Program-made: the position numbers and the translations under genes
Assembly: GCF_003945595.2 (NCBI RefSeq)
Contig: NW_024104162.1
Location: 806,001-870,000, forward strand
Length of the DNA stretch: 64,000 bases
DNA from: Pipra filicauda
Lineage: Eukaryota > Chordata > Aves > Passeriformes > Pipridae
Direction of reading: 5' to 3'
Shown: positions 12,241 through 21,600 of the stretch, in pieces
Layout of the letters: each line of letters starts with the position of its first letter
Numbering within the stretch: the stretch's first letter is position 1
The notes under the pieces: generated by a model
What the model was told of the DNA's origin: nothing
Databases searched by the model: none
Seen by the model: the letters and a program-made list of their open reading frames with translations, nothing else

Positions 12241-13215
12241 AGGTCTCTCTGTGGGGTGCAGCACTGCATTCCCCTTCATATCTCCCTGGCAGTCGTATTG
12301 CATCCCCTTTACCTCCCTGTTGTATCCACCCTTGTATCTTCTTGTTGTAACCCTGTTGCTGCCATTATCAAATTCCCTTTTTTATCCCTGTTGCATCTCC
12401 ATGGCAACTCCATTGTATAACTTCTGTAATCTCATTGGATCTTCCTTGAATCCCTGCTGTGTGTCCCTTGCATACATCCTTGTTGTATCCCCCACTGTAC
12501 CCCCTGCACACTCTAAACCAACTACAGCCCTCCCTTGCACCCCCACTGAAGTCCCATCACATCCCTCTGTTGCCACTCTGTATCTCCTCCTTTGCACCTC
12601 ATTGTAGCCCCTCTTCCATCCCTCTTATATCCCTATTTTATATCCCACCTTGCATCCCAGTTATGTACCACATGCATTCCCACTGCAGTTCAGTTGCATC
12701 CCCCCTGCCACCCCACTGAATTCCTGTCACATCTACCATTACAGCTCCACTGCATCCCCCCCACTACCCCCCTTTCCACCCCGTTCCCTCCCATGGAAGC
12801 CTCATTACTTCTCCCCTTGCGCTCCTTCTGCAGCTTCACTGCACCCTCCCCTTGCACCTCCACTGCCATCCCTTCACATCCCCCCTCTGTAGCCACCTCG
12901 TAGCCCGTGTTCACCCCTATTATACCCCATCTGCAGCCCCCCATTGCAGCCTCCCTTCCATCCCTGTGGCAATCGTCCTTGTACCCTCATGGAAGTCCCA
13001 TTACATTCCCCACTTGTACCCCCACTACGGCCCTATTTCATCCTTCCTTGAGCTTCCATTGACGTCCCTTTACACGCCCCCACTGTAGCCACCTTTCAGC
13101 CTTTGGGTACCCCCGTTGTAGCCCCGAAGCCGCCCTATTGCATCCCCCCCTTGCGCCGCGTTGCAGCCCTCCCTTTCCCCCCCTATTTCATACCCCTTTC
13201 ACCCCGGCTGTATCC
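12240..13215. repeat. Degenerate C-rich minisatellite
   Basis: About 1 kb of loosely repeated motifs such as TTGTATCCC, TTGCATCCC and TTGCACCCCCACTG, spaced mostly 12-25 bp apart. The plus strand is rich in C and T and very poor in G. Units have diverged, so no single period holds. The array runs straight into the ABHD6 CpG island. It produces long pseudo-open frames on the plus strand that are not genes. Confidence 0.75.
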
Positions 13216-13480
13216 CGCCTATCCCCCCTCGGCATCCCGCCCCGCGGAGCCGCATCCCCGCCTCTCGCTGCGCCCCGCGGAGCCGCACCGGCGCGGGGGG
13301 AGGGCGCAGCGGAGCCGCCGCGTTTCGCCGCTCGGCGCTGCCATTACGGCTCGGCTCGGCTCGGCACGGCACGGTGAGAGGCGGGGGGGCGGGATGCGGG
13401 GCTGACAGTAGCAATGACAGAACCGGGGGGCGACCGAGGGGGCAGCCGTTCCGGCGTGCGGGTCTCCCCCCTCCCAACCC
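13200..13480 (+). promoter_or_regulatory. ABHD6: CpG island promoter of ABHD6
   Basis: Dense CpG and high GC, with GCGGAGCCGC motifs repeated at two places. There is no TATA box. It is the only strong CpG cluster upstream of the ABHD6 coding exons that also contains a splice donor. It lies about 5.2 kb before the ATG. A housekeeping-type dispersed start is likely. Confidence 0.7.
13300..13373 (+). other. ABHD6: ABHD6 noncoding exon 1 (5' end approximate)
   Basis: The exon ends at a good donor, CACG|GTGAGAG. The start is not defined by sequence, and 13,300 is only a guess inside the island. The last 28 bases are a pentamer run, CGGCT three times then CGGCA twice, that abuts the donor. Linking it to the exon at 16,675 or 18,515 is inference from strand and position. 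Confidence 0.5.
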
Positions 13481-13616
13481 TGGCATCGCTGGCGGTGGGC
13501 TGGAGAGCGGGAGCAAAGCCAAAATGCAAGCAATAATTTCAAATGTATATTTCTAAAGATTTAATTAATTTGTCTTTAAATTCTCCCCCTCTCCAACAAT
13601 TAATCATCTGATGGCA

Positions 13617-13690
13617 CGGGGGTTGGAACAAGATGATCTTTAAGGCCCCTTCCAACCCAAACCGTTCTATGATACTATACGATTCTGTGG
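13617..13690 (+). mobile_element. CR1 LINE 3' end fragment
   Basis: The segment AGATGATCTTTAAGG, followed by CCTTCCAACCCAAACC and a degenerate terminal TTCTATGATACTATACGATTCTG run, is the hallmark 3' tail of chicken-repeat-1 LINEs. Only the tail is present, as is usual for 5'-truncated copies. It sits in ABHD6 intron 1 in the sense direction. Confidence 0.85.
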
Positions 13691-15630
13691 TCTCGGCTGC
13701 TGCTGTTTGGAGGATGCTGTCATTTGGCTGGAGGAGGATGCTTTGTGGGGAGGGAGGAACTTTGTGCTGGGAGAAGGGCCCCGGGATGTGGCCCCCGGAT
13801 ACCCCTACCCCATCCCTCCCCAACTCTTTCCTACCCCCTCTTCGCCAGGAGAGGGCTGAGTCCGGGCGCACTCGTGACATCGGATGTGCCGTGCATGCTC
13901 CGCTGCGTGCGTGTGCGGCAGGATGAGGATGGCGACGGGGTCCGGAAGGAGGATGGGCACGTTATGAATTTCTAAAACAGCAGCTGGCTGGCAGCACAGC
14001 CTGCTTCGGTCGTGCTTTTCATCCACCTTGTCCCCAGGCTGGCTGGCAGTGACACTGAGAGCTCGTCCCTGCATGTTCCCAGCCTGTGGTGAAGCAGTAG
14101 AGTCGGGGGCCAGCCCGGACTTTCCAGTTCATGTTTGAGCCATGTTGCACAGATACAAATGGATCAGAGATGCATGTTTTGTGAAATGGTGCTGCAGAAA
14201 TAATGACCTCATTTCTGCCATCTATAAATAAATGAAGGTGAAAGGGCGCATTTCCTACTCTCGGCTCTCTCCGGAGGCTGGATTAAGATTGAGAGCTGTC
14301 TGGCTGACAGACAGAGATCTTTCACTAATAGATATTAAACTACAACTTCACTGTGATTGGCGTCTAAAGGATCACCCAGCAAACTACACCACTGGGGAAT
14401 TGTAATATTAGTTATGTCATGATTTATGGTCAATATGATTTTTCTGGCTGCTGAGAATGCCAAGGGTAAAGCAGTTTCCAAGGGAAAGGGGTCACTTTCG
14501 TGTTTTGGGTTTTTCTTCTTACATGGTTAGTGGTGTGAGTCGAGGTTTCTGGGGGCCTCAGCCACTGAGGTCCCTCAAAGCTCCCTGTTTCTGCAGTGGG
14601 ATCTTACAATTGGTTGATATTTTTTCCTTTTCAGATCTTAAAAGAAAAATTAACATATACCTAAATGTGCTGCTTAGATTTCAGCTATTCGGCGATTTAA
14701 CTCTGTTGTCGATCAGACACAGACTGCTCTGGGTGCAGGTGGGGTAAGTAAAACCCTGGGTGCAGGGAAGTCCCAATGAGCACAGCCCAGGACAACCTTT
14801 GTGCTTGAATGTTGGCATGTCTGGTCAGTGAGGGCACAGTGTCATTCCTGTGTTGTGAAATCCCTCCCTGGCCTTGCTCAGGGCTGCCACTCTCCCAACC
14901 CAGCACCTCCACCTTGGGATGGTTTTTGTGCTGCTGCTGCTGCTTCTGCATCCTATGTGGGGCTTGGAAAAAATCAATAGATACACCTGAGCTACACTGT
15001 TGGGTCTTCTCCAGCCTCCCTGGTATGACCCACTGAGCTCGAAAGAGAAAAAATACTTTTGTCCCATGGCCCTGGGGACTGTCACCAACATGTGACCCAC
15101 AGCCCCCTCCTGCCAGGCCCCTCTGTTTGCAGGTGATGAGGCTCCTGTTTGAATTTGGCACAGGGTAGGAAGTAAGTGGAGATGTAGAGCCTCCCCTTAG
15201 CATCTGTCCCAGGACCATCCCATTACCTGGGGTGCCTTTCTTGGGGAGTCCTCCCAGATTGAAGGCTGCAGAGGTTAGTGATTGTCATTCGGCTGCCAGT
15301 GTGGGAACCAGTGCTCCTGGTTTGGCATCCTGTGCCCTGCCAGGTGCACAACACACTTGACATTATCACCAGGTGATCTATTACTGCCATGATCATATGT
15401 CATTTATCAGAGTTGCCTAATTGATGTTTGCAAATTAATTTATGAAATACGTGGAGATCCTTCTGAGAAGCGGTAGCAACACTCAAGGCCACGTGCTGTG
15501 ACTCTTGGTCACAGGGCACCTCAAGGTGATGGATGAGCTGTGATCTGAAGACTTCCAGCTGTTACCAGGGAGCTCGCCTTTATTTTTAAGTCCACAGTGT
15601 CTCTAGCTGGTAGCAAAGGACCAGTGCAGC
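13691..15630 (+). other. ABHD6: ABHD6 intron 1, first part
   Basis: No coding exon is seen. Two AT-rich stretches, about 14,140-14,460 and 15,350-15,450, carry homeodomain- and octamer-like words (for example TTTGCAAATTAATTTATG) and look like candidate regulatory elements. A short CTG run occurs near 14,930. Confidence 0.4.
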
Positions 15631-15639
15631 ACGAACGGT

Positions 15640-16640
15640 GATCATCCCCTGGGCACAGCACCATCGCAGGGGGCTGGCACTGTGGGTGCTCTCACGAGGC
15701 GTTGGGAAGCCGGTGTCCCTGCAGCACTGCTGGGTGCAGAGGTGGCTTTATGGGGCTGGGGTTGCTGGGGGCTGTGGTGATGGTGTGGCTGCCCCCGAGT
15801 GCATAGCTGGGCCTGCTGGCATTTTCGTTCCCGCTGCCTCCATCGGAGGTAGCCATGGAGATCAGTGGCGATGCTCTGCCCACGCGGAAGGAGGCTCGGC
15901 AGCATCCTCGCCCCCGGGCACCCGTGGCCAGCAGGGGCCCCGAGCGGGGCTCGCTGGGTGCGCGGGGCCGGCATTGGGCGCAGGGGCTCACGTGGTGAGC
16001 GGTGTCTGCCGTGGCCCTGCCGAAATGCTCCGGCTCGGTGGGGACGGGAGCCCCTCGGGATGCCCCTGGCCCTGTGGCCGTGGCGGGGGGGGGCGTCTCT
16101 CAGGGGTTTTCTGGCTCTCGTGCTGGGTGGCTCCGGTGCTCCCACTGATCCTCCACCGTGAATTTCCAGGGCCAAAATCTGCCTGCCAGTTCAGGCCAGC
16201 ATTTTTCCTGCCTCTCCAGTAATTTCCTGCGGCTGCGCCGCGCTTCAGCCAGTCTCGCACAGGGAAGGGGGGGCACGGAGGGTGCTTGGAAAAGTACCTC
16301 TAAGACGAAGAGGAAGGGGAAGAGAAGCTGCTTAGCTGGCTTTGTTCTAATAGCAGTAATCACCTGAAGGGCGACCATGAGCCCACGCCGCCGGGTCCGC
16401 GCAGCCCTGGCCCTCCCCGCCGCACCGCCCCGGCCCTGCTTCCTCCCCGATGGCCGCCTGCACTTTGCTCCTGCTTGGCACAAGTGCACTCGACTGGCTT
16501 TATCGTATCCCCCATTACATAAATGGGAGAAAGGTTAGTCAGAAGGTGAATATGAGGCGTCTGGAAGGGAAGCCGGCGACTTAAATACCCCGAACTCGCC
16601 GGGCTGCCGAGCCTGAAGGGCGGAGAAAAAGCAGGACCGC
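15640..16640 (+). promoter_or_regulatory. ABHD6: Second GC- and CpG-rich block, possible alternative promoter
   Basis: CpG is again frequent at about 15,860-16,100 and 16,380-16,640, inside what should be ABHD6 intron 1. The block ends just before a well-defined exon candidate at 16,675. No TATA box at a suitable distance is convincing. It may be an alternative start region for ABHD6 or simply GC-rich intron. Confidence 0.4.
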
Positions 16641-16674
16641 GATTTTGACCTTGTTTTTTTCCCTCTTCTGACAG

Positions 16675-16744
16675 TTTGTTCAGACACTGCCGCTGCCCAC
16701 AGCGAGCAGGACTTGTGCCGAGAGGAGGAGGGGAACTCTGCAAG
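16675..16744 (+). other. ABHD6: Candidate noncoding 5' exon of ABHD6
   Basis: A strong pyrimidine tract (TTGTTTTTTTCCCTCTTCTGACAG) precedes 70 bases that end in GCAAG|GTAAGC, a near-ideal donor. It contains no ATG. Position, strand and splice quality fit an internal 5' UTR exon of ABHD6. It could also be part of an alternative first exon starting in the adjacent GC-rich block. Confidence 0.55.
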
Positions 16745-17343
16745 GTAAGCCGGGCTTTTTAAAGGTTGTCGGCTTCTTGTGTTGCTTTCTAAAAGCGGTG
16801 GTGGAGGTGGAGGCAGAGGTGGCGACCCCGCGCCAGGGAGCACAGGGATTCCCACCGCCCCCGCTTTTCCTGCCTGCTGCCTTCTCTCGTTACGGGTCAC
16901 CACTGGGAACAATGGCGATTTTCTGTGCTTAATTTCTGCCCTGTTTTAGTGATGTAGCGAAAGGCAGCGAGCGATCAGGGGTGGGCTCCCCGGCAGCCCT
17001 GCTCCCACGGACAAGTTTATCGGTTGCACGAAGCTTTTATTTATGAATAAGCCGTGCTGAGATCAAGGATCTTTCTTCAAAATGTTAATTAAACGAATAA
17101 CGGCGTGTTGTTGTGGTTTGAAGACGGAAGTGAGGTTTAGCTTTGTTAAGGAAGTGACTGGTGTGGAAATATTTACAGTCTTCCTCGAATTTCAGTTGTT
17201 CCTATTTTCCCTGGGGGAAGAGGGCAAATCTGGCTGATGCTTCAGAGGTTCTGTAACCCGTTTCTCTTGGTCGAGTGTAACATGGGGGTTCGATGAGGTC
17301 CAGTGTGACGGTGTCTGAGGGCGGGAGGCTGTAGCCGTGGTGA

Positions 17344-17477
17344 TTCTCTTCCTGTTTCATGACATAACATGCCACATACCATCGGGAGTTTTGCAGGAAG
17401 CAGGCATAAATTCTCTTCCTGTTTCATGACATAACATGCCACATACCACCGGGAGTTTTGCAGGAAGCAGGCATAAA
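17344..17477. repeat. 67-bp tandem duplication
   Basis: Two adjacent copies (17,344-17,410 and 17,411-17,477) differ by a single base, T at 17,382 against C at 17,449. Such high identity means a recent duplication. It lies in ABHD6 intron 1 with no gene in it. Confidence 0.95.
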
Positions 17478-18116
17478 TCTGCCTGTCCTGGCAGAGAGAA
17501 ACGTGGGGGTGGTGATGGGGGGCGGGAAAGCAGGCGTTGAGGATGTTTTGCTTTATCAATGTGGTACAGAAGTGCCGAGGAAAGAGCGAGCCATGAGTTG
17601 GTTAGCAAGGGGAATTAGAGGAGATGAGTGTGTGGCAGCGTTTAATCTCTTAATGAGAAAAATATATCCCAGCTGCCTGCGGTGGGGAGAGTTCAGGGAC
17701 AAGCATGGCATTGTGTGGGAGCTCGCCCTTGCACCCAGTGTCCTCTGCCTGCTGTCCCTGATATTTGTCTGAAGGATGCTGGGGAGCTGGGACAGGCATC
17801 TGTAATCCACATCAAGTGCAGAATGTGGGGCAGAAGCGAGGATGTGGGGGTGGGGATGGGGATAAATTTGTCTCAGATAAGGGTTGGTCACCAAAGAGTG
17901 TCCTGCCAAGTTGTTTCCTTCAGTTTCTGAGCACATTAATAGGCTCTGCTTCCTTGATTAGTTGGTGTCTGTGCAGAGCGATAACGAGAGCTGGGCTCAA
18001 CCCATCAATTCTAGGTCAGTGGTTGTGTGCTGGGGATTTGGGATTGGGCAGGGGGAGGAGAGAAGGAGCTGGACGCCTGTCTCCAAAAAAAATGTGGAGC
18101 CTGCCTTAAGCCAGCC

Positions 18117-18192
18117 CTGCCTGCACCCATCAGGGGGAAAAGGCTGCCTGCACTCATGGTGGGGGGAAAGGCTGCCTGCACCCATCGGAGGG
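18117..18192. repeat. Short minisatellite, about 27-28 bp unit, 3 copies
   Basis: Units begin CTGCCTGCACCCATC at 18,117, 18,144 and 18,172 and end in G-rich AGGGGGAAAAGG-like sequence. It is intronic, 320 bp upstream of ABHD6 coding exon 1. Confidence 0.85.
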
Positions 18193-18514
18193 CTGTGCTT
18201 CCTGTGTCTGCAAAGTGTCCCAAGGGCCATATTGTTACCTGTCACCTTCAACATGTTCCATGCTTGTTAGGAGGCTCATTGCCCTTTTGAGATGTGCTCT
18301 CCTGAGAGGATAACATTGCAATAATTAGATCCATTAAAGAGCCAGAAGAAATAATTGGGTTTTAAAACTTAAGAAGACTTTGCTGTGCTCCTAAGCAGTA
18401 TCCTCTGCCTCTTGCAGAGCCACTTTCCTCTTCCCCTGGCAGCAGAGTTCTCATTTCGCATTGACCTGTCATCGTTTCTGGGGGTTAACCTCTCTGATCC
18501 TTCCCTAAACGCAG

Positions 18515-18662
18515 GCAGGTGAGGCTGGGTGGTGAAGAGCAGCATGGACCTGGATGTGCTGAACATGTTCGTCATCGCCGGTGGCACCCTGGCTATCCCC
18601 ATCCTGGCCTTCGTGGCCTCGTTCCTCCTGTGGCCCTCAGCACTTATCCGCATCTACTACTG
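18515..18662 (+). CDS. ABHD6: ABHD6 first coding exon
   Basis: The acceptor CTAAACGCAG is followed by 29 nt of 5' UTR and the ATG at 18,544. An alternative AG four bases on is possible. The exon encodes residues 1-39 and two bases of codon 40: the short N-terminus, the membrane anchor and PSALIRIYY. The donor is CTG|GTGAGT, phase 2. Confidence 0.93.
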
Positions 18663-21600
18663 GTGAGTTCCTGAGCCCGGCTGCTCTCCGTGTGGCACAG
18701 GGGTGGAATGGCTCCTGTTCCCAGCAGGGCCCCACAGCCATGCACAGTGGTGTGTGTGGAGGTGGACATTGCTGTGTGTAGCTTTAAGCATCTCTGTAAG
18801 AAGAAAATGACGTTTTCTTATTGCATTTTTGCTGCTGAGGCTTATCTCTGACAGGGCTGCTCTGGCCCTTGCTGTCCCAGGGCTTTGGCTGGACCGTGTC
18901 AAGGGGCTCTTGGCCAGGCTGCCACTGCAGTGCTAGCATGCAGGATCTCTCCAAACCTTTCTGGGTTGTTTCCCCTAAGGACAGGACTGTGGCTGAAAAA
19001 AGCACAGCCGTTGTTGCCTGTGCCCCAGCCTGGCAGCCCTGGCAGTCTGGTGACCTCCCACCTCATCAATGTGGCCATGGTGTGGGTGTCCCCGTGCTCA
19101 CATGCTCCCTCCCTGCTCATCAGGCAAGGGCTTTTCTCTTATAAGTAGTTACAAACAAGGCTTTTCTGATCCTCTCCTCTTCTTCTGGAATGGAGCATCA
19201 GAGAAGGTGGGACGATGCTTTTCCTTACACCCTTGCATGTTATCCTTTCTGATTACCAGGAAGCAGGCACTACGTCCTTCAGTCCTCCTTTGTCCCTGGA
19301 AATCAGTGATAAGCACTCTGGCAGCTTTCCTCTCTGGGTTTGTTGCAGGGAAAAGCTGGAATAACTCCCTTCAGAAGTCAAGGCAGAGTCTCATCACCCA
19401 GCATGGAGCAGGCAGAGTGGGCAGAATAGGCAGAGCAGGCAGCACATCAGGCCTCCTCACGTGCTGCTGGCAGATGGTGGCTTCTGCAGTTCAGCTCATG
19501 GGGTGTTCCCAAATCCAAGTGACCTGTGAAAGGAAGATGTTTGCCCACCGCAGCACTCGGATGAAGCCTGTTTCTAATGGCACTTTAATTAGCAGGCTTT
19601 TATTCACAGCATCTGAGGCTGAGAGAGGACAGGGCATGGAATGAAAACCCCAGGAATGGGATTGTTGCTCTGCAAAGGAGAGCAGGTGGTGTGACAGCCT
19701 TCTGTGTCACAGATATCCAAGTGGTATCAGGTTTGGCAGTCAAAGTGGTTTTTCTCTTTGGATATATGAGCAGCTGCTGGAAGCCAGGGTGGACCCTGAT
19801 GGGCTGAGATTCCAAGCAAGATTGCTGGAGAAACTGCTGCAGCAGACCTGCCCTGTGGTCAGGGCAAAGCCTTCTATGGCCACAATCAGGAGTGGCAGGA
19901 CAGGGCAAAGGAGGTGCAGGGACTGATGCTGGGAGCTTGGAGGAGCCGGGGTGAGAGGGAGGTAGAGAATCCTCTGCTGCTTTTGTTCTTTTTTGGTTAC
20001 AGATCAGGAACCGGGTGAAAATGCACTGTGGGCAAGTTGGTCTGTGTTTGACTGAAGGAGGGAGTGTGTGGGCAGGGATCAGAAGGGCTGTCTTCTTTTG
20101 AAGGGTATAGTGCCCCTATCTCTCTCTCTCCCAGCACTTCTGGCAGTATGGGCATCTTGCAGAAGTGGCTGCAATGCCCTGTGTGTCATGAGCACCTCTT
20201 TTGTTAGGGACAGTGGGCGAGAAGGGTGGGTTTGCTCTTTACTCTTCCTTTCTTATTGGCTTCCTTCTGAGTTGGCTTTTTTTGGGGTGAGATCGTTGGC
20301 AGCATGCCATACTGCCCTCCCCTTCCAGCCCCATGCAGCTCCAGCTCTGCGGCGCTGCTCCTGGGAGATCCCTGGAAGGTCCCAGGGGATGCTTTTCCCT
20401 TCTCCCACAGTTCCCTGTCCCCTCCTTCTCCTCGCTGTTGGTCTGCAGTGTCCTCAGCCGGAGCAGTCAAGGGTCAGGCTGGGTCCCCCTCACCCCTGGT
20501 CTCACTGCTTTCCCTGCTGCTAATGCGCCTCCTTCCCTGGCATGATGTCCAGGGCTGCCCCACTGACCCGGCCTGGAGCCGCTCTGGCTGCACTGTGACA
20601 GGGGTTAATCAGTTTAGCCACTGCCACTAAGCGAGTTAACACCTTGTTGGGGGATCAGTTCAGCTTTGCACAGATTATTTTGCCTTCTGCTGAATTGATC
20701 CATTAGGATCAGTTGCTAAAAATGTTATCATCTTGCCCATCGGTAGTTCACGCCAGTGCTTTTGAGGCAAGGACTCTTAAGACACTTATTAGGGAGAAAT
20801 TCACCTCTCCTTGTAGGACCAGCACTGAGCCAAGATGCTGCTTAAGTCCTACTAGCTCCCTCGAGAAAGGGATTATGCTAAAAGAGGATTTCACTATGCA
20901 TAAGCTTTGAGTGGGCTGAGAGGTAGGACAGTCCAGAAGCGTTGGTGACCTTGTGCTTGTGTCTTAAATAAATTCTGGTACAACATATATTTTCCAGTGT
21001 CTTGGCCATCAGGAGTAGCCCAGTAGTTGTCCTGACAAGGGTTATGTTTGAGCATGGGGGAAATGCAGAGAAAGAGAGCCTGCTCTCCGTCTTGGGCCGC
21101 ACGTACACATCATGTGTCCAAAGTGTCACCGATAATCTCTGTCCAGGTCCTTCTGGCTGGCAGTTTCACTGCATCCTCTGAGCTGCAAGAGTGTGCTGGC
21201 AGGAGCTGTCTGCCTCTGCTTTCAGAGGAACAGCCCTGGGGTTAGCCTGGTATCTCCTAGGGTGCTAGACCCTGTATAAGGATGGTCCCCTCCGGTCCTT
21301 TGTGTGTATATAAATACATTTCTAAGTGTTATTTAGCTGGTCCATAGGAATCAGGTTCTCCCTGGCTGGTGCTCCCAGGTGATGTGGTTATTTTGGCTGG
21401 TGTGCTTGTCTGTGGGCTGATGTTCTCCCATTGATGCAGGACTGTGTCCAAATAACTCTGTGACAGATTCACCTTACCCACCTAGAAGAACTGCCACCCT
21501 TGGCCTGCCCACCCTGCACGCTGCCTCGCCGTATGTGCTGCCCTTCCCTGGAGTCTCTCTTCTCAGACCAATCTTTGGGTGTTTTGAGTTTTAAGATTGT

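Noticed and set aside
12251..13100. Several overlapping plus-strand open frames rich in Pro, Ser, His and Leu
   Set aside because: They are translations of the degenerate C-rich minisatellite in different frames. There is no start context, splice pattern or recognisable domain.
15638..16222. 194-codon plus-strand frame in ABHD6 intron 1 and its antisense counterpart
   Set aside because: GC-rich intronic sequence with open frames on both strands, no known domain and no splice support.
17270..17290. GGTTCGA resembling a tRNA B box
   Set aside because: No A box, cloverleaf or terminator at suitable distance.
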